This document shows positions 52,891-63,126 of a stretch of DNA of 64,000 bases, one piece after another; position 1 is the first letter of the stretch, and every line of letters starts with the position of its first letter. The notes below the pieces were generated by a model. That model saw nothing but the letters and a program-made list of their open reading frames with translations, made no database searches and was not told the origin of the DNA. Made by a program: the position numbers and the translations under genes. This DNA comes from Paenibacillus sp. TCA20 (GTDB lineage: Bacteria; Bacillota; Bacilli; Paenibacillales; Paenibacillaceae), in contig NZ_BBIW01000004.1 in assembly GCF_000732325.1 (NCBI RefSeq), positions 372,001 to 436,000 of the forward strand, in the 5' to 3' direction.

Positions 52891-53484
52891 ATGGCTGGAG
52901 TTAAAGATTACATGAACTCTTCTGTTGGCGCTAATCGCGAGAAGATTGAGTATCATGTTGAACAGATATTGAAGCTGATCGGTGAAGATACAGAACGTGA
53001 AGGTCTGCTGGAAACACCGGCTAGAGTTACCCGCATGTACGAGGAGATTTTTGCGGGCTATGAAGTAAATCCTAGAGATGTACTTGGTGTCACTTTTGAT
53101 GAGAACCATGAGGAGCTCGTCATTGTGAAGGATATTGTGTACTACAGTCAATGTGAGCATCATATGGCTCCTTTCTTCGGCAAGGTCCATATCGGATATG
53201 TGCCAAGTGGACAAATTGTCGGACTTAGTAAGCTTGCGAGACTAGTTGAGGCTGTAACTCGTCGTCTGCAGGTGCAGGAGCGGATTACTTCGCAAATTGC
53301 GGACATCCTTGAGGATGCGCTTAAGCCGAATGGGGTCATGGTTGTTGTGGAAGGAGAACATCTGTGTATGTGTGCTCGTGGTGTGAAGAAGCCGGGCAGC
53401 AAGACAGTGACTTCTGCTACACGTGGTACATTCCGGGATAATGCCGCTTCCCGGGCTGAGTTCCTGTCTCTTGTTAAAGGTTAA
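52891..53484 (+). CDS. folE: GTP cyclohydrolase I
   Basis: Converts GTP to dihydroneopterin triphosphate, the first step of folate and also of queuosine (preQ0) synthesis. Zn ligands Cys88 and His91 (SQCEHHMAPF) and Cys159 (HLCMCARG) are present, with GLSKLARLVEA and the C-terminal TSATRGTFRDN. ATG 52891 has GGGAGGAGG 8 bp upstream; the frame is open to a GTG at 52861 without support. The nearby queG suggests, but does not prove, a functional link through queuosine. Confidence 0.94.
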   Translation: MAGVKDYMNSSVGANREKIEYHVEQILKLIGEDTEREGLLETPARVTRMYEEIFAGYEVNPRDVLGVTFDENHEELVIVKDIVYYSQCEHHMAPFFGKVHIGYVPSGQIVGLSKLARLVEAVTRRLQVQERITSQIADILEDALKPNGVMVVVEGEHLCMCARGVKKPGSKTVTSATRGTFRDNAASRAEFLSLVKG

Positions 53485-53499
53485 TCTCGAAATTTCGGA

Positions 53500-53532
53500 A
53501 AGTCTTGATCGAATTGATCAAGGCTTTTTTAT
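53500..53532 (+). terminator. Terminator after folE
   Basis: AGTCTTGATC-GAATT-GATCAAGGCT with one wobble, then TTTTTT. Confidence 0.82.
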
Positions 53533-53550
53533 TAGGGGGAGAAGACGCAC

Positions 53551-54366
53551 ATGGCGAGGGAAGATACACTGCTTCACAAATTCGAGGAGATCCAGATTTG
53601 GGAATCGCCGCTTATGAAGAAGGATGAGGACGTGCTTGAAGCTTTTGCATGGGAAGAAGTGATGTGCAGGCAAGTGGGGCTGGGGCATCGCCCTGTCGCT
53701 CATCTCTGGCGTCACGAGAATGCGCTTGTCATCGGTCTCCGAGACCGCAGGCTGAAGAAGGCGGAGGAAGCCATGCAGCAATTTCGGAATAAGGGGATAA
53801 GCACCTGTGTGCGTCCTTCTGGAGGTGCAGCGGTCAGACTGACCAGAGGAGTGGTGAATCTAAGTCTCATGCTTCCGAACCCTGGACATGCTATTAACAT
53901 CCATGATGATTTTAAATCCATGGTTGAATATATTCGGAAGGCGATTCTTCCCTGGGGCGGTCATGCAGTGGCAGGAGAGATCGAAGGAGCCTATTGCCCG
54001 GGAGACTATGATGTCGCGATCAATGGACGGAAGTTTTGCGGAATTGCCCAGCGCCGTTTGGCCAAGGCCTATCTTGTTACCGGCTTTATCATCGTGGAAG
54101 GAAGCGGGGATGAGCTGACAGAAGACATCATCCAGTTCTATGATCAGGCAGCCGGGGATGCTGATGAGGGCTATCCTCAAGTGAGGTACGGGAGCATGGG
54201 AAGTCTAAATGAGCTGTCGGGTGTACCGTCTGCTGAGGCATACATGCAGTCTTTAATAGAAACGATCGGTGCTTCAGCAGAGAAGGTGTATACCGGAGCT
54301 AGGCCATCTGTTCCTCAATCCGAGGTGGAGCGCACAGTCGCCGTGTTAAAGGAGCGTTACGATTAA
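53551..54366 (+). CDS. lipL: Octanoyl-[GcvH]:protein N-octanoyltransferase LipL
   Basis: A 271-aa member of the lipoate ligase/transferase fold. It carries RPSGGAAVRLTRGVVNLSL and the amidotransferase nucleophile Cys149 in EGAYCPGDYDVAINGRK, the marker that separates LipL from LplA ligases. In Bacillus LipL moves octanoyl groups from GcvH to the E2 subunits of 2-oxoacid dehydrogenases. GGGGGAG lies 9 bp upstream of the ATG. Confidence 0.9.
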   Translation: MAREDTLLHKFEEIQIWESPLMKKDEDVLEAFAWEEVMCRQVGLGHRPVAHLWRHENALVIGLRDRRLKKAEEAMQQFRNKGISTCVRPSGGAAVRLTRGVVNLSLMLPNPGHAINIHDDFKSMVEYIRKAILPWGGHAVAGEIEGAYCPGDYDVAINGRKFCGIAQRRLAKAYLVTGFIIVEGSGDELTEDIIQFYDQAAGDADEGYPQVRYGSMGSLNELSGVPSAEAYMQSLIETIGASAEKVYTGARPSVPQSEVERTVAVLKERYD

Positions 54367-54390
54367 GCTCATCCTATAACAGGTATAGTG

Positions 54391-54420
54391 AAAAAAGACC
54401 TCAGAACGAGGTCTTTTACT
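54391..54420. terminator. Bidirectional terminator
   Basis: AAAAGACCTC-AGAAC-GAGGTCTTTT between convergent lipL and SOD genes. Confidence 0.88.
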
Positions 54421-54499
54421 TTGAGAATAGAGGTGCGATTAGACAGCCTACATTATTCTAAGAACTATGGAGAGCTGTCTTGGTACGTGCTTACTACTT

Positions 54500-55717
54500 T
54501 TAATAAGGAGTCCATTTCAGCTTGCGGGCTTCCTGGAATCGTTCTGCCACAGCAGGCCAGTTTACGACGTTCCACCAGTCCGTAATGTATTTCTTGCGTT
54601 CATTCTGATGCTTCAAGTAATAGGCATGCTCCCACACATCCAGTGGAAGAAGCGGAACAATATCATATTGCGATAGATTTTGATGCTTCTCTGCCTGTAA
54701 TATTTCTAACCGATGTGCTCTTGGGCTCCACACCAACACAGCCCATCCGCCGCCTTCCACCTTATTGGCTGCTTCTGTAAAGTGCTTCTTAAATGCTTCA
54801 TAGCTTCCGAAATCCTTGCGGATCTGTTCACCCAATGAACCGACAGGCTTTCCGCCGCCATTCGGGCTCATGGTGTCCCAGAAGATGGTATGGAGATAAT
54901 GTCCTGCTCCGTTAAAGGCCAGCTCTCGTTCCCAATGCTTCACAAGCTCGAAATTCCCGGTTTGCCGTGCTTCCTGAAGCTTCTTCTCTGCGGTGTTAAG
55001 ATCGTCAACATACGTTTTATGATGCTTGTCATGATGAATGCGCATCGTCTTCTCATCAATATAGGGCTCCAGCGCATTGTAAGGATAAGGCAGCGGCGGC
55101 AGCTTGTGCCCTCCAATCGGAACTGGAGACGCAGGAGGGGAGCTGTCTGCTGCTGCGGTGTCTGATACAGTGAGAGCAGCGGATAATTCCTGAACCAGTT
55201 CCTCGGAAGCTCCCGTTCGCGGTGACGACACTTCCGGATAAGGGAAGGGCTCTTCATTCCAGATGCTTCTAGGTTTTACTCTTTGGGAGATGGCTGCGGG
55301 TTGATCCAGTCCGCGGAGTCTGTTCACATTATGCTCTGATTGGTCCTGGATGTATCGGAAAACAACCTCAGCAGCAGGGTTGCTTGATAGAGCTGCACTA
55401 TGCTCAAGGATATGTCCGAGATGGCGATGGAACTCCTTCGATTGGGTAAACGCAGCGGCGAGCAGCACATCGAGCTGACCAAGCGCATAATCATCCGGCG
55501 GCTGTACGCCTGTGCTTACCCGCTGAAGCAGATCATCGGCTGCATCGGCCGATCGTTGGAATACGCTTCCCCATTCATTGAGAAGCTTCACATAGGCCTC
55601 CTCAAGGTCCGGTGCAATCGAAGTAATCATATTTGTGCATCCCATTTCAGTATCCTTCCAAGACCTTATCTCTTCCAGCGCGCGCAGCGGTAAATAGGGT
55701 CCATAACTGAGCTCCAT
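54500..55717 (-). CDS. Two-domain superoxide dismutase with N-terminal helical extension
   Basis: A 405-aa protein. Residues ~205-405 form a complete Fe/Mn SOD domain ([70 protein letters not shown]) with the His, His, Asp, His metal ligands kept. Residues 1-~140 are an alpha-helical, His-containing domain (LRALEEIRSWKDTEM, EFHRHLGHILEH) resembling DUF2935-type bundles, joined by a Pro/Ser-rich linker. It is related to the extended SodF of B. subtilis but longer. ATG 55717 has GGGAGG 8 bp upstream; a TTG six codons earlier abuts that site. Confidence 0.87.
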   Translation of the reverse strand: MELSYGPYLPLRALEEIRSWKDTEMGCTNMITSIAPDLEEAYVKLLNEWGSVFQRSADAADDLLQRVSTGVQPPDDYALGQLDVLLAAAFTQSKEFHRHLGHILEHSAALSSNPAAEVVFRYIQDQSEHNVNRLRGLDQPAAISQRVKPRSIWNEEPFPYPEVSSPRTGASEELVQELSAALTVSDTAAADSSPPASPVPIGGHKLPPLPYPYNALEPYIDEKTMRIHHDKHHKTYVDDLNTAEKKLQEARQTGNFELVKHWERELAFNGAGHYLHTIFWDTMSPNGGGKPVGSLGEQIRKDFGSYEAFKKHFTEAANKVEGGGWAVLVWSPRAHRLEILQAEKHQNLSQYDIVPLLPLDVWEHAYYLKHQNERKKYITDWWNVVNWPAVAERFQEARKLKWTPY

Positions 55718-55864
55718 AAGCTCGGCACCTCCCAAGAATCATTCTTATTTAAACCTAATGTTATGCATAGCAGCAGACGGCGTAATGATCTAACGTATAC
55801 TTATTCTCATTAGAGCTTGGACTATGATGACTTGTCAAAATAAGAGAGAGTTTGAAAAAGGATA

Positions 55865-55893
55865 TGAGAAAGGCACCTGTTTAAAGGTGCCTC
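55865..55893 (-). terminator. Terminator after the membrane hydrolase gene
   Basis: AGGCACCT and AGGTGCCT arms around TTTAAAC; on the minus strand TTTCTC follows. Confidence 0.6.
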
Positions 55894-55901
55894 AGCTTAA
55901 T

Positions 55902-56897
55902 CTATTTATGAGCGAGACTTATACCGCCAAGGAATGAAGACACCTTGTTCAAGTACTCTCTTGGATGCTCTCTGTATATGAGCTCATGACGTGCTTCCTC
56001 TACGATCCACACATCAGAGTTCGGATTGGTCTGGTTACTCGCAAAGAGCTCTGCCATTGGATAAGGCGCCTTCTCATCCTGGGTTCCATGGATGAAGAAG
56101 ATAGGGATGTCATAAGCCTTTGATCTTACCTCCTGATAAGGAATGGAATTTAGACTGGTACCATTCAGGATCGGGAACAGCATGGTTAGAATTTGCAGGG
56201 TAGGCTGCTTCGGCAAGTCAATCTGATTCTGTATATTATGATACAGCGTATCCGGCTCCAGCAGGAAGGTGCTGTCGAGAATCATAGCATCAATGTCCTC
56301 GGTTTGAAGGGCAGCCTGGAGAGCAGTTCCTGCACCCATCGAGAAGCCCCATACGACAACTTCTTGAGCTCCCTTTTGCTTAGCGAGCTGTACTGCGCCA
56401 AGAAGCTGTTTCGATTCTGCCTTTCCGCCTGTAGCAACGACTCTTGTGTTCTGGGAGGCGAAGCCGTAATCGAACATAATGACATTAAAATTCTGCTGAT
56501 GAGCGTAATGGGCCAAATCATACATAGGAATCCAGGATTCCTCCCGGTTGGCACCATAGCCATGACTGAACACAATCGTTTTGCTGCTGTTCTCCTCGGC
56601 AGGGATGTACCAGCCGCTGACGTTCCGGCTTCCGTCTGTAGCAGGGAAAGTCACCTCTTCATACTCCATGCCCTTGGACAGCAGCGGATTGGAATATACC
56701 GGAGCTACTGCCGGATAGGACAGTACCCATGCGATATAAGCATGAAGAGCAATAAAGCAAAATACAAGGAAAAATATAATCGATAAAATAAGGGCAACCA
56801 CAATATGCTTAAAACGGATGAGCCGAGTGGAAAGTGCGGGAGGAGCACTCGATACGTTTTGATTAAGTGATCTATTCTCGGAGATAGGAAACATCAT
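55902..56897 (-). CDS. Membrane-anchored alpha/beta hydrolase
   Basis: A 331-aa hydrolase with an N-terminal membrane helix (IVVALILSIIFFLVFCFIAL). Triad candidates: Ser in WGFSMGAGTAL, Asp in HGTQDEKAP, His in EEARHELIY. SHGYGANREES provides the oxyanion region. It resembles the YfhR/BAAT group and the 34-kb hydrolase in layout, but the sequences differ. AAGGAGGAG precedes two adjacent ATGs (56897 and 56894); either could be used. Substrate unknown. Confidence 0.85.
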   Translation of the reverse strand: MMFPISENRSLNQNVSSAPPALSTRLIRFKHIVVALILSIIFFLVFCFIALHAYIAWVLSYPAVAPVYSNPLLSKGMEYEEVTFPATDGSRNVSGWYIPAEENSSKTIVFSHGYGANREESWIPMYDLAHYAHQQNFNVIMFDYGFASQNTRVVATGGKAESKQLLGAVQLAKQKGAQEVVVWGFSMGAGTALQAALQTEDIDAMILDSTFLLEPDTLYHNIQNQIDLPKQPTLQILTMLFPILNGTSLNSIPYQEVRSKAYDIPIFFIHGTQDEKAPYPMAELFASNQTNPNSDVWIVEEARHELIYREHPREYLNKVSSFLGGISLAHK

Positions 56898-57144
56898 ACT
56901 CCTCCTTCCAATAGAATGTTATATAGGACTAATTTACTAAAACCAACTTGTAATCAAAGATGAGGTTGGTATAACTTTATTCTTTATCCTATGATGCGTC
57001 CTGTCTAAAGTCAATCGATTGGGACTAATTGTTACACACTTGTAATGTAAGTGAAATTAATGGTGAAAAATGTTTGTCAAGTGAAGGAAGACTTATTCCG
57101 AAATGTTTCCATTATGATCGATGGATGAGAGAAAATGAGCTGTG

Positions 57145-57167
57145 TAATTGAGATTAATTCTCAATTA
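57145..57167. promoter_or_regulatory. Perfect dyad upstream of the IclR-type gene
   Basis: TAATTGAGA (57145-57153) and TCTCAATTA (57159-57167) with a 5-bp spacer, ending 4 bp before the -35 box; likely operator, possibly autoregulatory. Confidence 0.55.
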
Positions 57168-57171
57168 AATC

Positions 57172-57200
57172 TTTACTTTGATCCTCGATTCTCTTATAAT
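57172..57200 (+). promoter_or_regulatory. Promoter of the IclR-type gene
   Basis: TTTACT (57172-57177), 17-bp spacer, TATAAT (57195-57200). Confidence 0.6.
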
Positions 57201-57246
57201 TTATGTAACCAGGTTTCACGTGATGAAACAGAGAGGGGATTATGCC

Positions 57247-57996
57247 ATGGAAGAGCAAGATCGCAAATTAACGGTTCGAGCGGTCGAGAGGGCATTGGAT
57301 ATTTTGTTATGCTTTACGGAGCAATCAGATCTGGGTCTTACAGAAATTTCTGGCAAGATCGGTTTACATAAAAGTACTGTGCATCGTTTGCTGACAACAC
57401 TGGAGGACAGGGGATTTGTTGTACGCAATCCTTCAACAGAGAAGTATCGGCTTGGCATTCGCATATGGGAGCTTGCGGCACATATGTCACAGAGTGATGA
57501 TCCGGCCATTCTGCTGCTGCCTGCGATGGAGCGTCTTCGAGATCGCTTGGGAGAGACAGTCAGTTTGTATTTGAAGGACGGCAATGAGCGGATACGCGTT
57601 CAGGCTGTGCAGAGTAATCAAGCAATTCGAAGGGTAGCGCCTGTTGGTGTGAGGCTGCCTCTGTCTGTTGGCGCATCGAGTAAAGTGTTGGTTGCGTTTG
57701 CAGCAAGAGAAGAGCAGGAGCAGCTGATACGCAATTTTGATATCCCCTTGTCTGTTGATCAAGATACTTATATGAGTCAGCTGCAAGAGATTAGAGAATT
57801 GGGATATGCAACGAGCTATGAAGAGAGAGAGCCTGGAGCAGCAGCCGTATCAGCGCCGATCTTTGATCGCAAGGGCAAAGTAGCGGCAGCCTTGTCATTA
57901 TCGGGACCGGTCAGCAGGCTGTCAGAAGAGACGCTTCGGGAATATGCACCTATTGTTATGGAGACAGCGGCGCAAATGGGTTTCATGCTGAGGTAA
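57247..57996 (+). CDS. IclR-family transcriptional regulator
   Basis: A 249-aa regulator with an N-terminal winged helix (LTEISGKIGLHKSTVHRLLTTLEDRGFV) and a C-terminal GAF-like effector domain (VGVRLPLSVGASSKVLVAF, EREPGAAAVSAPIFDRKGKVAAALSLSGP). These proteins usually control uptake and breakdown of aromatic or organic acids; no such operon is adjacent. ATG 57247 is chosen for AGAGGGG 9 bp upstream. Confidence 0.9.
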   Translation: MEEQDRKLTVRAVERALDILLCFTEQSDLGLTEISGKIGLHKSTVHRLLTTLEDRGFVVRNPSTEKYRLGIRIWELAAHMSQSDDPAILLLPAMERLRDRLGETVSLYLKDGNERIRVQAVQSNQAIRRVAPVGVRLPLSVGASSKVLVAFAAREEQEQLIRNFDIPLSVDQDTYMSQLQEIRELGYATSYEEREPGAAAVSAPIFDRKGKVAAALSLSGPVSRLSEETLREYAPIVMETAAQMGFMLR

Positions 57997-58024
57997 TGCT
58001 ATCGGATTGGATGGAAAATAAAGG

Positions 58025-58053
58025 TTGAAAATATGCTGTGAATGAGATAATCT
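58025..58053 (+). promoter_or_regulatory. Candidate promoter of the thiC leader
   Basis: TTGAAA (58025-58030), 17-bp spacer, TAATCT (58048-58053). Confidence 0.45.
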
Positions 58054-58117
58054 TGTATGGACCTTAATTCAGACAAAGGATGAGGTTAAACCATTTATTT
58101 AAACAACAATAACAATT

Positions 58118-58212
58118 TACTAGGGGAGCCCGAAATGCCGGGCTGAGATGGCACTGCAAGGTGCCGGACTCTTTGCACCTGATCTGGATCATACCAGCGT
58201 AGGGAAGTAATT
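58118..58212 (+). ncRNA. TPP riboswitch (THI element)
   Basis: Aptamer for thiamine pyrophosphate in the thiC leader. The conserved core CTGAGA (58143-58148), the ACCTGATCTGGATCATACC segment and CAGCGTAGGGAAG are all present in order, with the P3-type hairpin GGCACTGCAAGGTGCC between. Binding of TPP should favour the terminator at 58312-58348 and shut off thiC. About 100 nt of expression platform separates the two. Confidence 0.95.
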
Positions 58213-58311
58213 GGCGATAAAATGTGGATAAGATCCGTGTATGAGGTGAAGCTTCTGCTAGTAGTCTATGCAGCTTCATTAGCCGGTACATCGGTAAGAT
58301 CTTATTTGGAT

Positions 58312-58348
58312 TAGAGCTGATTCCCCCTGTGGGAATCGGCTCTTTTTT
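58312..58348 (+). terminator. Riboswitch-controlled terminator before thiC
   Basis: GAGCTGATTCCC pairs with GGGAATCGGCTC (one wobble) and is followed by TTTTTT, well upstream of the thiC ribosome site. Confidence 0.85.
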
Positions 58349-58369
58349 GTTGCCGCAGCTTCTGCATAA

Positions 58370-60262
<1,893 letters not shown>

Positions 60263-60315
60263 ACGAACAATCTCCCAATGCATGAGGGAAATAATGTGAG
60301 ATCCCGTTTCGTAGA

Positions 60316-60344
60316 TTGCAGATTCTCCAATTGGTTAATATAAA
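60316..60344 (+). promoter_or_regulatory. Promoter of the PPOX-family gene
   Basis: TTGCAG (60316-60321), 17-bp spacer, TATAAA (60339-60344). Confidence 0.5.
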
Positions 60345-60379
60345 TGTGAGAGCCAGAAGCCAAGGAGGGAATCGCATTT

Positions 60380-60859
60380 ATGAATACTTCAGCAGTGAAT
60401 CAAGAAGCAATTGAGACGGTAAGAGATTTGATCAAGGATATAGATACAGCGATGTTGACAACCGTAACACCAGAAGGACTCGTCTCTCGTCCGATGAAGA
60501 CACAGGAGGTTGAATTTGACGGAGATCTCTGGTTTTTAACTAAAAAGGACACCAATAAGTATCGTGAATTGATGCAAAATCCGCTGGTCAATGTAGCCTA
60601 TGTCGGTAAATCCTATGTTTCCATACGGGGTGAAGCGGAGCTGATTCAGGATCCGGCGAAAGTGAAGGAGTTCTGGAACAAAGCCTATGAGATGCTGCTT
60701 GATGTTTCTTATGACGACCCTTCGCTGGTGCTCATCAAGATTCAGGCAGACACCGCCGAGTATTGGGAAACAGGCAGTAAAACAAAGCTGGTCAAGAATC
60801 TGATCAACAAAATGACAGGCAAGAATGAGATGGATTTGAACAAGACCGTAGATCTGTGA
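60380..60859 (+). CDS. Pyridoxamine 5'-phosphate oxidase-like general stress protein
   Basis: A 159-aa split-barrel flavin-type protein. DIDTAMLTTVTPEGLVSRPMKTQEVEFDGDLWFLT and VNVAYVGKSYVSIRGEAELIQD match the YdaG/GSP26 group, which are stress proteins that bind FMN or related cofactors. No SigB-type promoter was evident. AAGGAGGG precedes the ATG. Monocistronic. Confidence 0.88.
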   Translation: MNTSAVNQEAIETVRDLIKDIDTAMLTTVTPEGLVSRPMKTQEVEFDGDLWFLTKKDTNKYRELMQNPLVNVAYVGKSYVSIRGEAELIQDPAKVKEFWNKAYEMLLDVSYDDPSLVLIKIQADTAEYWETGSKTKLVKNLINKMTGKNEMDLNKTVDL

Positions 60860-60885
60860 CGGAGCTTGTACAGGATTGCACATAA

Positions 60886-60918
60886 GGGGGCCCGCATATG
60901 GGCCTCCACGTTTTTTTG
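60886..60918 (+). terminator. Terminator after the PPOX-family gene
   Basis: GGGGGCCC-GCATAT-GGGCCTCC with one wobble, then seven Ts. Confidence 0.82.
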
Positions 60919-60943
60919 TGCGATGAATTATTAATCCTGTGAA

Positions 60944-61981
60944 TCAACTCCAGATGTGAGGGTGGGCAGCGATCATATCATCAGCTGTCTTCGAAAGTGC
61001 AGGCAAGTAGTTTCGAATTTGCTCTGCCCTGTTCAGATAGGACTCCGATGTACCAATGCCAAGATCATCGATCAGCGCCTGGAAGGCTGGCGCAAGTGGC
61101 TGCTTAGTATCCGGTGCTGCGTCTGTGTCTAAAATTTTGTGACATCGGGCAAAGGTAGCTGCTATCCAAAACACAGCCTCAAGGTGATTCCCGGATTCGA
61201 TGAGCTCGCGGCTTCCCTCGATCACAATGGGGCGTGCGCTTACTGTAATATCGGAGCTGAAAAAGAAAGGGGTAGACGCTACATCCGCAGCTGTATCAAA
61301 GGTCACTTCAAGCTGTTCAAGATGCTGACGAACTTGTTCTGCGGTCATCTGTTCACAGCCGAGCAGCTGCAATAGTTCAGTGTATACCGGGAGCTCATTA
61401 TACTGGGTGAGTACCTCTCGCACACGGAGATACCGTAAACGAACCGTCGGATTTTGCAGTGCAGCGGTGAGCAGGACATGTGTTGTAATGGCAGCGGGGA
61501 AGAGAAGTGCGGTGATTCGATCATAGAGAGGCTGCGTCATATCTATGGAATGGAGCCCTGCCTTTATTTTATAAAGGACATCTTCACATCGCTTCTCGAC
61601 CCATGATTTTTGAGCAAAGTGCTGAGATACCTGCTGGTATATCGGATACAGACGTGAATAAGGATCGGCGATGATCGTGTTCGTGCGAAAGCTTCCGGCC
61701 AAATGGTAGTTTGTAAGCACCTTTTCTACTGAATCGAAGAGATCCCACGGTAGATAGGTTACTTCCAGCAAGACATTTTGATATCGGAATTTCCCAAGCT
61801 TAATAGAGGGTACTTCATGAACAACAATGACGATATCCATATCCGAGGAAGGAGACAGGGTAGCGTCGTCAGGCAGGGTAACAGTAGAGCCGCTAAAATA
61901 TGCGCCGAGATAACCGGGGGATTGGCTTCCGTGGCTCATTACCCAATTCACTGCTGCTTGTCTGGCAGAACCGATATTCAT
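60944..61981 (-). CDS. Nucleotidyltransferase-domain protein
   Basis: A 345-aa protein whose N-terminus has the polymerase-beta-type nucleotidyltransferase motif, GSTVT followed by SPSSDMDIVIVV (DxD), with a third acidic residue possible in NVLLEVTYLPWD. The C-terminal ~200 residues are helical. Such stand-alone enzymes may adenylylate or uridylylate small molecules such as antibiotics, or proteins; no specific function can be given. AAAGGAG lies 8 bp upstream of the ATG. Confidence 0.8.
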   Translation of the reverse strand: MNIGSARQAAVNWVMSHGSQSPGYLGAYFSGSTVTLPDDATLSPSSDMDIVIVVHEVPSIKLGKFRYQNVLLEVTYLPWDLFDSVEKVLTNYHLAGSFRTNTIIADPYSRLYPIYQQVSQHFAQKSWVEKRCEDVLYKIKAGLHSIDMTQPLYDRITALLFPAAITTHVLLTAALQNPTVRLRYLRVREVLTQYNELPVYTELLQLLGCEQMTAEQVRQHLEQLEVTFDTAADVASTPFFFSSDITVSARPIVIEGSRELIESGNHLEAVFWIAATFARCHKILDTDAAPDTKQPLAPAFQALIDDLGIGTSESYLNRAEQIRNYLPALSKTADDMIAAHPHIWS

Positions 61982-62094
61982 CCCTCACACTCCTTTCAGG
62001 TGTTTTGCGAGAACTTCCTCATTTTGTATAAAACAGGTGCTCTGGACACAAAATAGGATGTCTTCCAAATTCGCCAGTAAAGTAGGTGTTTCCT

Positions 62095-62949
62095 GTGTAT
62101 TTCTACAAAGAGGATCTTATCAATATTATCGTTCCGGACAAGCCTGATCCCGCTGCGGCTAAGGTGCTGCAAGAAGCATTAGGCGGACGGTTCGGCGAAA
62201 TGCGTACGATGATGCAGTATTTTTTTCAGAGCAGTAATTTCCGTGGGAATAAGACCCAGTATCGTGATTTGATGCGAGGTGTATTTCTGGAGGAGATCAG
62301 CCATGTGGAGCTGGTGCAGACGACCATTAATCAGCTGCTGAACGGATCGGGCGAAGAGACGCCGGGTAACGCAGGTGTGGATGGGGCTCCGTTGGATGAG
62401 GCTGTTCGTCATGCGAATCCGCATCACTACATCGTTGGTGCTCAAGGGTCTTTGCCCGTAGATGCAGCTGGGAATCCGTGGATGGGCAACTATGTGTACA
62501 ACCATGGTAATCTTGTAGCTGACCTGATGGATAATCTGGTGCTTGAATCAACAGGGGTCCTGCAGAAATCCCGTATTTATGAAATGAGCTCCAATAAGAC
62601 ATTCAGAGAAACTTTAGCCTTTCTTATCGTGCGGGACAATGCCCATCAGAATGCGTTCGCCAAAGCACTTGAGACGCTCGGTGTAGAGTGGGGCAAGCTG
62701 TTCCCGGTACCTAATTATGATATCAACAAGTATCCGGAGTGCAGAAAATATGTGGACATGGGCTTTCATAATGCACAGTTTAATTTCAGGCTGGATGATA
62801 CTCGGATCGGGGAGATTTATAGCGGGAAATCCCCAAGCCGTAATGGCGGTGAGCTCGAAGTAACGCCTCCTCCAATTGGTCATCCGGTACCCATGCTGCC
62901 AGACATGCCGAATGAGCATGCCCCGGGTTTGAATGATCTAAACACATAA
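62095..62949 (+). CDS. Manganese catalase
   Basis: A 284-aa dimanganese catalase (YdbD/CotJC-like) that disproportionates hydrogen peroxide. The four-helix ferritin-like core contains metal-binding GRFGEMRTMMQYFFQS, LEEISHVELVQTTI and RDNAHQNAFAKALE. The start is taken at GTG 62095, which gives the usual short N-terminus before KPDPAAAKVLQEALGG; GTG 62086 is an alternative and the ribosome site AGGTG is modest. Possibly vegetative or spore-associated as in other Bacillales. Confidence 0.92.
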   Translation: MYFYKEDLINIIVPDKPDPAAAKVLQEALGGRFGEMRTMMQYFFQSSNFRGNKTQYRDLMRGVFLEEISHVELVQTTINQLLNGSGEETPGNAGVDGAPLDEAVRHANPHHYIVGAQGSLPVDAAGNPWMGNYVYNHGNLVADLMDNLVLESTGVLQKSRIYEMSSNKTFRETLAFLIVRDNAHQNAFAKALETLGVEWGKLFPVPNYDINKYPECRKYVDMGFHNAQFNFRLDDTRIGEIYSGKSPSRNGGELEVTPPPIGHPVPMLPDMPNEHAPGLNDLNT

Positions 62950-62998
62950 CAGCGTGATTTTCATTTTTTGTATGGTGAAAATACGGCTAGAATCAACA

Positions 62999-63048
62999 TA
63001 AAAAACTCCAGTTCCTCCTTGCCTGAAAGCGAGGGGAACTGGAGTTTT
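62999..63048. terminator. Bidirectional terminator
   Basis: AAAACTCCAGTTCC / GGAACTGGAGTTTT stem with a ~20-nt loop between convergent genes. Confidence 0.88.
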
Positions 63049-63126
63049 TCTAATGGGAACAAAATCTGCTAGAGAATGAACATGATTCGCGCCGACTTGG
63101 TCGCATATCTAGTATACGCATTATAG

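Larger units (their letters stand above)
56898..57246. other. Divergent promoter region between hydrolase and IclR genes
   Basis: No gene seen. AT-rich; contains the dyad at 57145-57167 and the IclR-gene promoter at 57172-57200. Confidence 0.5.

Noticed and set aside
55734-55746. AAGAAT-C-ATTCTT dyad near the two-domain SOD gene as a Fur/PerR box
   Set aside because: Only partly matches the GATAAT-N-ATTATC consensus and lies next to the ribosome site; evidence too weak to call.
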